Below are positions 48,061 through 60,908 of a DNA stretch of 64,000 bases, in pieces. A program made the translations under genes and the position numbers. Below the pieces are notes generated by a model. It did no database searches. It had not been told where the DNA came from and saw only the letters and a program-made list of their open reading frames with translations. Origin of the DNA: Laetiporus sulphureus 93-53 (taxonomy: Eukaryota; Basidiomycota; Agaricomycetes; Polyporales; Laetiporaceae); NCBI RefSeq assembly GCF_001632365.1, contig NW_024468541.1, positions 165,899-229,898 of the forward strand, in the 5' to 3' direction. The stretch's first letter is position 1. Each line of letters starts with the position of its first letter.

Positions 48061-51000
48061 CTATGATCGTGGCGCAGGCAGACCAGATGATGCCGCACCA
48101 ATCTCTGTGAGCTCAGTGAGGGGATCCAGCTTGCCCTTGAACTCTGGCAGGAACACAGCATTGGTATATGGGCATCGCACGGAAGGAGAACCTTTGTAAA
48201 CGGGAGTGAAGCTCGCTGCACAAATCTCGAATTCGGTGAACTCGTCATATGAGATTTCGACCGCGTTCCTCGGGTTCCGGTCGCCAGCGGCGATCCGTTG
48301 CCTCGCCTGCACGAACAACAATTAGAGTCACCTTAGCACGATCTGTACAGCTACTTACTTGTGCGACGATCTTGGGATCCGGGTTGAGTTCTAGCAGGCG
48401 TCGGGCGAACCGCGCAGATGTAACGTGATTGTTCGCTTTGGTAAACACGCCAATGGCACTCCGTAGCGCAATTTGCAAGTGGGCTGGCTGTAACTGGCAA
48501 TGCGTAAAGTATGCAGCCAACTCCAAGTTCCGGCGGACATTGTCAGGCTCATCTCGGAGTATTCGTCTTCGCTCAATCTCGAGAGTCACACCGAGGAGGT
48601 ACTCCCGGGCAAGCGTGACCATATCGCGCCACTACAAATACTCGACGTTGGGCTTAACCGCAAAAACGTGAGAGGAGACGCACCTGCTTTGCCTCATCAT
48701 CAGAAGATACTGGGACCAGAAGAAGCTCCCACAGAACAGATCGGTACACAAGCTGAGCTTCTGGTAGCTTGGCGCCAGACAGGAAGCGGAAACCTTCGGT
48801 GAGCTCGTGTCGGACCGATTGTAGGGTCCGCACAGCCACGGGTAGAACACGGCTTGGAGAAGACTCCTGCGGATCACGCCTTAGATGTAGCTGCAATGGC
48901 TGCAACGAGGCCATTGGCGAGAGATATGCATGGGCTGAGCGATACGTGGAAACGAACAAGGGCTTGAGATGCGAGAAGTTGACCACTCCGAATTGACGAC
49001 TCAACAGCTGCAAAGAAGTAGGTATGATAGTGCAAGCGAAAAAAGCCTGAACTTACCTGCATGGCTGTGTCGAACGAACCCGCTGCCACATGGTCGCTAG
49101 CGAACGGCGAGTTTCGTGTCCAGAGTTCTGTCTCACTAATGCCAGAAGAGGCACCAGCACCCAGTTCCGTATCTTCCAAAGTCTCCGTTTCTGGTGCTGG
49201 CTCCTGCTGGGGCTCCTCGGCATCGGGTTCGAGGTCCCATGCTCCCTCCTCCACTACGACCTCTTCCTCAGCTTCTTCCTCTCTCGCCCAGTCATCCAAC
49301 GCTGACGATGCGGCGACACCATTAGTCTCAAACCCATTCATGTACGGCGCTTCACCTCCTTCTAAGTGGCCATTGGCCAGTGCCTTATCGAAGAAGCTCT
49401 CGCCAGTAGATAGCGACGGCCAATTGATGTTCTCGATCGAGGTGACGATTGGTGGAGGTCTCAGCGTCGACATTCCAAACGATGGTACATCATCCACATC
49501 GGCTTCAGTAAGGCCGGCAGCTTCGAGGATCTCCAACGCTACATCGTCCAAACCGTTTGTCTTGGCTGTCAAATACGCCAGAGGATCTGCGCGGAGCAAC
49601 AAGATCACGTCGTGAGCGCTGTCGCGGATCCAGCGACAATGGGCGCTTACGAAGGCCAACATCCCTCAAAACGGCAATACGACCCAACACGTCGCCTGCG
49701 TACAGTGCGTTGTGAAAGCGCGACATGGGGTCTCCCCTGGCGTCGGCGATCTTCTGCATCTTCGAAAGCTTATCCTTGCTTCCCGTGGCGAGATATAGGA
49801 ACGACAGCCGATCGAAGTTCTTCGTCTGCTGATACGCCTTTTCGACGATCTGGACAGTAAATGTCAGCTCATCTGCCGACATGTAGCCCATGATTGTGCT
49901 CACCTTGTGGTTCCCTTGCTTCAGCGCCTGTTGAGCCAGCCGCTCCCAGCAGTCAGGCCGGTCGATCGCCTTCGCCATCTCGAATGCAACATCCAAATTA
50001 CCGCATTCGATAGCCAGATCAAAGCGAGTGCTTTGGTCTTGGACAAAATGTAACGCAATCTAGTTATCGAGTCACTATAAAACAAAAGCCGATCTGGCTG
50101 GCAATCATGCATACCTCAGGGAATCCCTTTTGCTGCAAATACGCGATGATGCTCTGTCCAAGAAGGTTGGAAGTCCGGATGATGTACAACATCTCTTCAT
50201 GGTTATTGCGCAACAGAGCGAGCTTGAAGCGGTACTCAGTGGGATCAATTGTGATAGTCCGAGGACGAGCCGAACGATCCAGGCAATATACCGTCTTGCC
50301 CTTCACCCGCGTGAGATACACAGGGTTGTCTAGAGTGCAGATAACGCCGTGGTCACTGAACAGCCCTGTGAGCGATAGCAATGCAACAAAGATGATGAAG
50401 GTCGCACCCTTGGGCAAGGCAATACTTGATGTGGTTCAAAGTTGAGTAGATGAAAACACCGGAATCGTCCCAAGCGCCGGACTTGATACGGATCGTCTCG
50501 TGAATGAGTGTATGCTGCGAGAAGTTCTTATTCGCGATGGTGATTGCTATTCGTACGAACATACGCCCAGTCAGGCTACCTGCGTAGCGTTCAAAGAGCA
50601 AGGGACGTACTGTGCTTGCTGAGCAGGGCGACCAGCGACCCGTCGGTGCTCCATATGACGTATTTGACAGGCGGTGTTGTGATCTCCGCGATGCTCTTCT
50701 GCTGTTGGATATCGTACAGCACGACCGATGTGGGAGAGCTGAGGATCAAGCTTGCGGTGCCGCCATAGAAGATCTCGTTGGTCTGAACCGGCGGCTTAAT
50801 AGTCTTAACCACAGAGTTCGACAGATCGCGAACTTCAATGAGCTGCACGGAGTTTGAGTCTGTCGGTTGCACGAACATATGCGTTCAAAAGAGAAGTTCG
50901 CACCTGCGTTGTCTTGTTCAAAACCGCAAACCTGTTCCTCGCAACGAAAATCGCCGCATGTCCAGTACCGCGCTTTCCATCCGTGGACGAGTCCTTCACC

Positions 51001-52457
51001 TCACCAACTACATCCTTGGGCAGTGATGTCATCTCAAAGAGCCCATTGTCAGAGGAGATCGTGAGCACAACGGCGCGCTCGGCAGGATTGTAGCTGAGCG
51101 TCCTAGGCGGCACGTAGGGGCTGCCAAACTTGCGGACGCTGAGCAGTCCGATGTCCGAGCCGGTATTGATATCGTACGCGCGTACATACTTGTCGCGAAC
51201 ATAGTACAACGTGTCGCCATGGATAGAGAACGCTGGTCGCTCGCGCTCGAGCTTGAACACAATCAGCCCGCTGTCGTGTCCTGCGATTCGGCGTTAAGGA
51301 AGTAGCCGTAGAATGGGGCATTTGAACATACCAGCAGCGAAGAGATTCAGCTCGGGATGAACGGCGAGCGTCCAGAATCGGTCGTTCTCCCTCCTGAACG
51401 TCTGCACTGCAGAGCGTTTCGTCAAATCCCATACGCGCACAGTTTTGTCCTCGCCACATGATACGATCAACTCGTGCTTAGGATGGAAGAGCGCGACCGA
51501 GACGTTGTTGAAGTGTCCCCTGCAAGAATCCACCTCCCAAGCCTTCGTGTCACTCATCCTCCAGATCTTGATCTGACGGTCATCCGCGGCAGAAACAATG
51601 AGCGGTAACGTCGGATGGAAGGTCGCAAAGTTGACGCCGCGGTCATGACCCTCGAGCACGTACTTGACAGTCGAGAACGTGTCGAACGTATCAAATGTAC
51701 CCGGCGCCGTGTTGGGCGTGCTCTTGCGCAGGCCCGAGATGTCCCATACGCGCACAGTCTGATCCTGGGATGCGGACACAACCAGGTCCTCTTTCGGGTG
51801 GAACTGCGCTGACATCACATAGTGTGAGTGTCCGGTGAGGATCGCGATGCAGTTTCTCGACGTGCTGTTCCAGATGCGGATCGTCTGGTCGTCCGAGGCA
51901 GAAATCTGCGAACCATGTTCAGTATTTAGATGAAAAGTGCAGCAAGGACTACTTGCAATCCAGGGCATTTCATGGTGGAACTGGACGGTCCGGACATAAT
52001 CGAGGTGTCCATGCAGGGTGAAGAGGCATCGTCGGTTCTGAGGCCGTATATCTGCGATGTGTTAATGATTCGCGTATGGAGTGTGGAGCACGGGCCGCGC
52101 ACCCCAGACTTTGATCTTGTAGTCATCTCCTCCAGTCACCAGAAGAGCGCGACTAGGATGAATGGCTACGCCGCGCACAGGTCCTGCAAGTATGTGAGCA
52201 ACGTGCAAGATTGACGATGCCGCATTCACGCATACCTTCATGTTCTTCGAATCGGTCCACCAACACTCCCATTCTATAGTTCCATAATTGAACACTCCCA
52301 TTGTGCAGAGACGCGGCGAGCAGCGGCTGCGTTGGGTGAAATGCAAGCCCTACACAGGATTGAGCAGGTCATCGTATCCAGCCAAATCCATGAAGCATCG
52401 GAACGCACCCTTCACCCGATTGCTCTTGGACTCGAATTTTGTGAGCATCACAGACAT
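48061..52457 (-). CDS. COP1: Coatomer subunit alpha (alpha-COP)
   Basis: Multi-exon gene; ATG at 52457 ([20 protein letters not shown] read across the first intron), stop at 48061-48063. About 1,200 residues, as expected. The COPI coat forms retrograde Golgi-to-ER vesicles; alpha-COP carries the N-terminal WD40 propeller that binds KKXX cargo tails. Six to seven WD repeats are visible ([97 protein letters not shown]). Then come the second propeller and helical solenoid ([35 protein letters not shown]), an acidic linker, and the C-terminal domain ending [17 protein letters not shown]. The fourth intron (51956-51906) has a GC donor. The symbol follows the yeast name COP1/RET1. Confidence 0.95.
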
Positions 52458-52784
52458 TTTGGCCACAAATTACCCGAGTAAAGTTGCCGAATAAAGTATG
52501 TCCTGAACAGGGCCGGTCAAGTCGGTTCGCGGCGAGGAAGACAGCGACGTGGTTGTCCGTCCGCCTGCACTTACAGTTAGACGCCTACGATATTTGCCAC
52601 GTGGACGCTGTATACTTGTTTAGGCTCGTGGCTGAGCGCCCTCCTACTTCCAAGGACGCAGCCATACTCTTTGCCCTCGACTCTCTGGTGTCCAACTCGT
52701 TCCTTGCCATTGCCTTCGCTTTCGTCTGTTGCTGATCCATAGCTTCCTGACATCTTTGGTTTTCGATTTGCCCGTTACTCGTCC
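52458..52784. promoter_or_regulatory. Divergent promoter region, alpha-COP and XPG-like gene
   Basis: The two start codons are 327 bp apart and face away from each other, so both promoters must lie here. No specific element is clear. Confidence 0.4.
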
Positions 52785-55700
52785 ATGGGCGTTAGGGATC
52801 TCATACCTTTCCTAACGAAAAGATAGTATGTCTATGGGCAGTCATCAATTGCTAAGTCTCATGCCTGGTATTTTGAGCCCTGAAGTGTTCAAGCCGCTTC
52901 CAGAGCGTTTGAAATCGCTATCCGGTAAAAGAATAGTGATGTCAGTGTCTCGTAAAGTTGCCTTTGGCACAGTTCTCATACATTGATCAGCGATGGCACG
53001 CTCATCACACAACGCCTCTACCGCTCTCCCGTGGAACATGAAAAGCGACATATTCTTGGTTGGTATCGCTTAATCAAGCAGCTTACAGACCATGGTGTGC
53101 AAGTGATTTGTGTTTTTGATGGCAAGGAACGCAATGTGGCGAAGGCAATGGAGGTAGGTATTTGCGATCTCCTTGCTATTTTCTGCTTCCTAAGTCTACT
53201 AATCTATCTGAAGACAAAGAGGAGGGAGGATTTGCGTAGACTTGTTAAGGCTCAAGCCGTTGAAGAACAAAAGCGCTACAGCAGACTTAGCAAAGTGCAT
53301 CGCTTTGTGGAACCTCTGGACCGCCCTATGCGGGAGGACCTCACAGAAAGATTACGTTCAATGATAAACAATATGGAACATATCCTGAATGCCCAAAATC
53401 AACCGTCCTTGAAAGCTACCGCTGATCAGGCGCAGCAACTAACGGTGGATTCGGAGGATCGATTATTCCCTGCGCTGTCTGCATGCGAGGCTTGTGATGA
53501 CCAGCGGAAGTCCCATACATCAGAAGCCCTTTCACAGCATAGTAGCATGCCCGCCATTGTATCGAATTTACCCCGGGATGCTTCTGGACTTCATTTGGAT
53601 GAGCTGGCCACTTTCCACATGACGGATGACCAGCACAAAGAGACATCTCTAGAGATACAGATAGAACAGACCGCGCCGAGTTTCCCATCACTACATGACA
53701 CAAAAATGTTCATACAAGACGGGTCGCTGGTGGACAACAGCTCGGCCGCTCCTTCATTACCGCCTGTCCAAGAGTCCAAGGCAGTCGAAGAGACTGTCTT
53801 GGAAGAAACCATGGAAGAATCGCCAGCGGACAGTATCTCGGCCGCCTTCTCGTTACCGCCTGAACGAGAGCCGAGGACAGTTGGGGAGACTGTCTTGGAA
53901 GAAACCATGGAAGAATCGCCAGCGGACAGTATCTCGGCCGCCTTCTCGTTACCGCCTGAACGAGAGCCGAGGACAGTTGGGGAGACTGCCTCGGAAGAGA
54001 CAATAGAGCAACTGCACAGGAACGATACTCTTACCGCGTCATCGCTACCGCTTGAGCAAGAGTCGAGACTATCAGATCAGAATGTCGCAGAAGGAGCATC
54101 TTCTGTCTCGGCCGCCTTCTCGTTGACGCCTGAACGAGAGCCGAGGACAGTTGGGGGGACTGCCTCGGAAGAGGTCATAGAGCATTCGCACGGGGACGAT
54201 ACTTTCGCCGCGACATCGCTGCTGCCTGATCAAGAGTCGAGACCAGCAGAACAGAGTGTCGCAGAAGAGGCGTCTTCTGAAGAGACTGTTTTGGAAGAGA
54301 CCACGGAGGAATTGCCAGCGGACAGTATCTCGGCCGCCTTCTCGTTACTGCCTGATCAAGAGTCGAGGACAATTGAGCAGACTGCCTCGGAGGAGGTCAT
54401 AGAGCATTTGCACGGGGATGATGCTTTCGCCGTGTCATCGCTGCCGCTTAATCAAGACTCGAGACAAGCGGATCAGAATGACATAGAAGAGGCATCTTCT
54501 GAAGAGACTGTCCTGGAAGAGACTATGGAGGAATTGCCAACGGACAGCATCTCGGCCGCCTTCACGTTACCGCCTGATCGAGAGTCGACGACAGAACTGC
54601 GTGGAGTCGATACTTCCGCCGCTTCACCGCTGCCGCTTGATCAAGAGCCGAGACCAGCAGATCAGAATGTCGTAGAAGAGGCGTCTCCTGGTATTTCTTC
54701 CTCAGATGGTACCATATTTGTGCGGAATTTGATGGGGCTCACCAACGAGGCATCTGCAGATACGAATGAACACGCTTATACTGCTCCACAAGAGCCAGAA
54801 ATTGCGCCTGAGGACATCATTCCAGCCATTCTTGAGTGCTATGACGACTTTTGGCAGAGCGCAAGCAAAGTAAAAGCCCTGCCCGAACCATCATCAGCGG
54901 AATGCGTCACTTCCACCGGGCTCGTGGAATCTGCGGAAGAGGCTCCTGGCGAGATGAAACTGACTGAAATGTCTAAGAAACAGAAGCAGCTCATCACAGA
55001 AGAGAGCCTCGTTTGGAGCCGTCTGGCAGAGTCTCCTCCTAACAACTCTGCATCCGAAACTGTCGAATCAGAGCTCGCCGCCCTGATGGACAAGAGCAGC
55101 GCTATGGTGGAGTCATTCAAAAGGCGTGTTGATGGACCGACGTCTCAGACGTATGAAGAGAGCAAGGAAATTATACGTGCTATGGGGATACCCGTTATTG
55201 ATACTTCTGGGCCATACGAGGCTGAAGCACTTGCTTCCTTACTGATGCTCAAGGGCCATGTGGACTACGTCGCCAGCGAAGACACGGTACCTATCATTCT
55301 CCACATTCCATCCGCCGCAATACTGATAACGTTCTGCAGGACGTATTGGCTTTCCAAGCAACGTTGCTTAGGAATCTCAGCAGTCTCCAGGACCTTCTTG
55401 ATGTCATATCGGGTGCAGAGGTGCGAGATGCCTTGCAGCTCGATCCTGACAGCTTCCTCGATTTTCTCCTGCTTATGGGCACAGACTTTTCTGTTCGCAT
55501 CAAAAATCTCGGACCCGTGAACGCTTTGAAATTTATCCGGAAATATGGATCCATCGAGCGCATAGTGAAGATTTTGGATGGTCACCAGAGGTTCCGGCTG
55601 CCGTTCCCGCGCGACGAGTATTTAGGTCAAGTGAGGCAGGCAAGACAAGCGTTTACGAAACTTCCGCCAATGCCGGACCTTGCTTTGTTGCAGCCTCAGG

Positions 55701-55897
55701 AGTTCAACGAGGACGAGGTGGACAGATTGCTGTCGCATCATGAATTAGCATCCGCTGCTGAATTGGATCAGTATTTCGCCGCACAGTTACCCACTGCTGG
55801 GTTTGAGGATTATAACAATGCATTCTCTGGAAACTACTTCAATAGCAAAGGATTGGTTCGAAACTACTCCGATGACGATCCTGATGAATCAGAATAA
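52785..55897 (+). CDS. XPG/FEN-type structure-specific nuclease with long acidic repeat insertion
   Basis: Five exons, 52785-52825, 52878-52940, 52991-53153, 53214-55286 and 55340-55897, give 965 residues. XPG-N: MGVRDLIPFLTKRYPE, IVIDGTLITQRL, VICVFDGKERN. XPG-I: AMGIPVIDTSGPYEAEALAS, then VASEDTDVLAF across the last intron. Helix-hairpin region: FLLLMGTDFSVRIKNLGPVNAL. All seven metal-ligand positions of FEN1-type enzymes appear present (D of IDG, D of FDG, two E of YEAEA, two D of SEDTD, D of GTDF), so catalysis is likely. The N and I regions are separated by about 600 residues of acidic, Ser/Glu-rich, internally repeated sequence. That places it near the XPG/Rad2 layout, but it lacks recognisable Rad2 C-terminal motifs. 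Exact substrate unknown. A TAG at 52824 is removed by the first intron. Confidence 0.85.
53791..53982 (+). repeat. Two tandem 96 bp coding repeats, with diverged copies downstream
   Basis: 53791-53886 and 53887-53982 are almost identical 96 bp units encoding 32 residues (ETVLEETMEESPADSISAAF and SLPPEREPRTVG). Diverged copies recur to about 54700, alternating with a second unit of type (H)GDDTFAATSLLPDQESR. The near-identity of the first pair indicates a recent duplication within an older array. Confidence 0.85.
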
Positions 55898-56322
55898 CTT
55901 CCATGACGATGTCGATTATCTCACTTCATCTACGAACCAGTGTATTCCCGCATCTTGCAAATATCCTTCCTATCATCTGCATTTCTTGAATACGCTGTCA
56001 TTTGTATCCTGTATCATTTATGGTTCTACGTCACCAAGATACTTAAACAACGTCTGTAACTCAGGGTGCAGCAACGTCGATTCCAGTGAAAATGATGGAT
56101 CCAGCCAGCCTTCAATGGTCTGAGGCGCATGTTCTGACATTGGATCGAGCCCCCGCCATGAGTTCATCGGTATCAATCCGTCGGATGTAGCCGTACACTA
56201 CTCCCCGGCTTCGTGTCCCACATCGGATTTGTGAGAGGCCAAACATAAGACATACAAAGAACATCAGGAAACATGGGTTCACAAAGGATCTAATGCGCGC
56301 AAGTGAGGCATAGGCATAACCG
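55898..56322. other. Convergent spacer between the XPG-like and LIM genes
   Basis: About 0.42 kb holding two 3' ends. No gene recognised. Confidence 0.4.
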
Positions 56323-59300
56323 TTAGACTTCATTCCTGATCATGATACTGAAACAGTTCTCGCAAAACGGTTTGCCGTCCCTCTGGAAGAACGAAGGGTC
56401 CTCGAACGGTTTCTCGCAGCTCTGAATCAAACAAAAATATGGTACATCAGCTCTAGTCCTTGAAGGACGTATCGCTTTGCTTCCGCACTCACCGCACATA
56501 CGAAGCACTCCCAGCACCACTTCCCCCCAAGAGCTTCTACCGCCCGCTGACCATCCCGGATCGATTTCTTGCATCGCTTGCATTTCGGCAAGCGTAATCG
56601 TACATGGCAATTCTCGCAGTATGGATGTCCACGATAGACCGTGAAGCGCAGCATGTCATCCCCTCCGCCAAAGTCGCCATCGCCGGAGAACGTGAGCTCG
56701 CCTGCAATCGTTATTTGCAGCCGCTGTTGAGAGTCAAAAGCACGAGCACGTACCTGAGAGGTTGCGATAAGTCTTCGGAGAGAGGAATGGATCCCCACAT
56801 TCTGCGCAGAAGAAATGCTGCTCGTGATATGTACGCTTTCCAAGCTCATGATCGTCCAGCGTGATGAAGCGTTCGTCGACAATCGCAGTTTTACAATGGT
56901 AGCATTTAGGTGCGAATAACTGAGTTGGAACATGATATCAGATATGTTCATCGCAGAAAAAAAAAATTAGAGAACATTGAAGTCCTTACGTACCTCATGA
57001 TAGTCGAAATGACAGTACGCTCTCCCTTCATGCTCATAGCTACTCAGATTCTCCAGCAGCTCGTCACACACACAGCAACGGAAACATCCCGGATGCCACC
57101 GAGCGCCCATCGCGCTCACCGTACGCCCAACAATGCTACCACCGCAGCCGCCGCATATCAAACCGGGGCCCTTGTAGATCACCCGCCCCGCTGGACTTCC
57201 TCTATTCGCAAGCCTTTTTCTCGCACCAGGAAGAGACAGCTCTGGCGCCGCAGGCGCATGGTCGGCTTCATCCCCTACAGATATGCTCGGAATGTCCGGT
57301 CCGTCATCACCGGATACCGAGATCGACACGACGGGCGCTTCATCTCCGGGCATTGAGATAGAGATGATCGGTCCTGAGCCGCCGTCGCTGTCCTCGCTGT
57401 CGTTGTCATCAGCACTAGCGGGGAATGAGATCTTGGGTATCGGCTGACGCGCCCCCTCTTTCTTGTTGCCTCCGTCGGCCGCCTGACGAATCGGTTCACT
57501 AGCTCTGCTGCGGGCGGGAGGCTGAGGGAACGACGAAAGCGTGAACACGGAAGAGCCCGAGCCAGCGGAGGTGGGGGATGCCACGGCGAACGGGTTCCCG
57601 TTAGGAGCGGGTGAGCGTACAGTGGGAATGGCAGGGAGGGGGTGAGACGACGGTGTCGACGAGGGTGGACGAGGGAATGCGGACGGTTTGAACGCTGATG
57701 TTGCAGATGATGGAATCGTAACAGACACGGGAGAGTTAGCATTGTGCGACGGCAGAGCGGGCGGTCCAGGTCTCCTGGGCAGCGGAGCCCTGGCGCCATT
57801 CGGCGCAGAAGACGAGGAACCATTGGACTGTGATATGGCACGACCACGGATCTGTATCCTGATCAACGAAGGCGAGGGACCGCGATTCGACGAGCCATTG
57901 ACTGTATCCGACACGACACTGCGATCAGAATTATTCGACTGTTGGCACTGTACCTCAGTAGGCGCCCGTGCAGGCGACGGCGAGCGCCTCAGCGACGGCG
58001 GGGGAGCATCGTCCAGGCTAAGATCCAGCACTCTCGGGCGCGGCGATGGACTTGGAAGAGCGCGGTCGACCATACTTCGGAAGGCGCTCCCATCAGTGTT
58101 TCCAATAGCGGGGCTTGGTAACGGTGCTCGCGGAAGCGGAGGCAATCCTGAAGGCCATTTCGGTGAACCTGCATCGGGCGTGATGGGAGTCGTAGGCGGA
58201 GCAGCCTGCGCGCGTGCTCCGTTTACAATCGGCACTGATGGCACTGATTGAGAGTAGCCATGTGTACGCGATGGTGGGCGTGGGGAGGGTAATGCACGAC
58301 TGCCAGGTCTGATGATCGTGCTGTTAGGAGCGGCCGGCTGCCCCTCCTGAATCCCTAAAGGAGAAATTCGGGCTGCGATACTCTGTGTACTTGATTTCAT
58401 GTCGCTAGTATTGCTCGGAGTTGAACGAATGCGGGATGGAAGGTCAAGAATGCCATATTGGTGTCTTTGCTCATCCGAGACAGCTCCGTGGACATCCGAA
58501 ACGTTATGTTCGCTACGAGTCGGTGGGCGCGAGAGTAACGCTTGTGAGCTCAAGTCTTCGTCGTCCGAACTATCTGCCTCGGCAGCTGCCGTAGCGCTTG
58601 ACACAGGGTTGGGTAAGGGTAAAGGGCGTATTGACGGGATGCTCGGACGAGGGAGCATGCGGGGAGGAGAGCTAGGTGGCGACTGTGTGAGCTGCGTGAG
58701 TGGTGCCTGTACTATAGGCACCTGAGGAAGTGGATGCTCGGATGAGCTCCTGGCACGGATCGGCAGAGGCCGGCCTGGAGACTGGGGGAGCGGCCGGACA
58801 GTGCGCAACGAGCCATCGCTTGCAGGCGGAGGCGTTGATGCAGGTCCAGAGAAGGTCCCGCGTCTTACTGCTGGGGGTATCTGCTGTTGCTGTCCAGAGG
58901 ACGCAAACGCGGACGCCGGCTTTCCTGGTGCAGGCAATGCACGTCTCCAGTGCGGAACAAACTTCTGCCCTGGAGGTGCAATCTGTGGCAACGAGTCCTT
59001 CGGAGATTCCGACACCACACTCGCAGACTGAGCCACACTTTGCGCCAGGTTAGAATGGGCAGGCGAGCGCGGTAGAGGCTGAGGCTGTGATGGAGCTTCA
59101 AGCTGTGGTAAGGGCTTGGGCTGTGGCAGGGTCTGCGGCTGAGGTAGGGGCCGCGGAGGAACTGTTGCAGTCGTGCTTTGCGGTGGAGGATCCTGCGGAG
59201 ACATCGGTGAGCCCAAGTTCGTGTTGACACTTGGAAGAGTGGGAACGGACAGCGCCGGCCGATGCAATGGCGTACGCGGACGTGGAGACGGTGCTGTCGG

Positions 59301-59750
59301 TGGGACAGAGGTCGGCGCTCCCAGCGAGTCGGCACGGCGCGCGTGTGGGTTAGGGAGTGGTCGGCGGGCTGGCATTGAGGCTATCGGCGATGATGCAGGT
59401 TGTACTGGTGTAGAGGGACGTTGTGGCTCAGGGTGACTCTGAGGAGGCGTATGAAGTGAATGCTGCACGTGCGAAGGATGATGATAGCCTGCCAGGAGCG
59501 CTGTGGGGATGGGAGAGCGGGGAGGTGGCGGCAAAGGGGAGCGCGGAGCAGTCGCTCGGTCATAGGAGTAAAGGGTATTTGACTGAGTAGGGTATGCCGG
59601 CTGACCGTACGGTTGGCCACCATGGGTGTAAGATGGCTCTGGCTGTGCCAGCTGTGAAAGTTGCTGAGGGTATGGAACATGAGGGTACGATTGCATTCCA
59701 GCGTCAAAGCGGCCCTGCGTGGAATAGTATGAATACGTGTTCTGCGCCAT
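56323..59750 (-). CDS. Paxillin-like protein with three LIM domains
   Basis: Four exons, 59750-56994, 56919-56754, 56701-56493 and 56421-56323, give 1,076 residues. The first about 860 residues are Pro/Ser/Arg-rich and disordered, with many PLP-type motifs that could bind SH3 domains. The LIM domains follow. LIM1: LICGGCGGSIVG, HPGCFRCCVCDELL, AYCHFDYHE. LIM2: CYHCKTAIVDERF, YHEQHFFCAECGDPF, YRGHPYCENCH. LIM3: CKRCKKSIRDGQ, WCWECFVCA, KPFEDPSFFQRDGKPFCENC. The zinc-binding Cys/His pattern is complete in each. Yeast and fission yeast Pxl1 with this layout acts at sites of polarised growth and the contractile ring, linked to Rho signalling; transfer of that role is inference. Long antisense open frames opposite exon 1 are a product of its composition. 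Confidence 0.9.
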
Positions 59751-60908
59751 GGCTGCGTGAAGAAGAGCCCGCTCGATGAGTTTCTTATGTTGTCGAACTT
59801 GTTCGCCCCTCCAATGACTGCACAGCCACTCGCTTGTGAGCGATCGCTACAGCTGCGGAGGCAATCATGATCATCCTTGATCTCGACGGAGGATGCACGT
59901 GTCAATCGCTTACACGTTCAAGTATTCGTGAATGAAATATTTCCTTGCAACACGGCAAACGTGTCAGCGTCTGGAGAGAAAGGCAGTCGTCGCCAATAAG
60001 ACGCTTTCGTAAATTCGTATTCCTGTAATCTGTGGCGGGCTGTTATGGCTAGCTTGGCCGCTGATGCGCTGATGGCTACCACGACGGAGTTGAACCTTGA
60101 TCATTGCACCTGATCCGAGAGGAAATATTACGCACCTCTGCACAATGCTCCTATTGAGACGCGTATGAAAACTTATCCGAACACCTCCTCGGATCAGCTT
60201 AATAGCGGACTATTTAGAGTGACCTTCATCGTGCGCGTCAATGTCGAAGTGGCCGGACTGTTTGGCTTGAGTCGCACGAGGGAGGAAAGCTCTGTGACCG
60301 TTACATCTACATCTGGGCGCCTACTACGGCGCGCTTAACCCGGGTGGCTTGGAGTAAAAGGGGACTCCTGCCACCGATACTACGAGAGATGTGACGGTCG
60401 CTACCTCCTTAGCACTGCAACTGGGACGGAGCATCCAGCAGAGGCGACTTCTGCCAAGTACGATACTAGCTCCAGTGAATTACTGCTGTGATTTCTACTA
60501 CAGAACCGTTAATTCAAAGTTATTACGCAGCTACGCTACTACTAGTATGCTAGTCGAAGCTATCACAGCTACTAGGATTAATGATAACTGGGATACAGAT
60601 TACAGTCGCAACATGTCTCACTATCCATGAGACTCCATATATGTGATATATCGGAAAATTGTCCGTCGATGAACCAAAAAGCAATACCAGGCAGTGGCAT
60701 CTTCCAATTGTGGAAACTAAACGCCTGATAACCAGGCCCTTCCAATACACAGTGACCAAATAGATGATAGGGTACAAATCGGCAAGGTAATTAAACACCC
60801 GCCTCGCCTTTCATTCCTCCCGGAACCCCTGCGCACAGATCACTTTAGGGCCGATGGCGATGCTCGCATGCCCTACAATTGCCGAATTGCGACGCCAATC
60901 GTACCCGT
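59751..60908. other. Intergenic region between the LIM gene and the esterase
   Basis: About 1.16 kb with the LIM gene promoter and the esterase 3' end. A segment at 60390-60630 is rich in ACTA/TAGT-type short repeats but encodes nothing recognisable. Confidence 0.35.

Noticed and set aside
52822..52826. Early in-frame TAG suggesting the XPG-like gene is broken
   Set aside because: The TAG overlaps a GTATGT donor; removal of a 52 nt intron restores the conserved TKRYPEVF reading.
52788..55897. Assignment of the nuclease as RAD2/XPG, FEN1, EXO1 or GEN1 by name
   Set aside because: The XPG-N and XPG-I regions are clear, but the long repeat insertion and short C-terminus do not match any one subfamily well enough.
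57688..59436. Several plus-strand open frames of up to 187 codons
   Set aside because: They lie opposite the long Pro/Ser-rich exon of the LIM gene. The composition of that exon makes the antisense frames open, and none has motifs.
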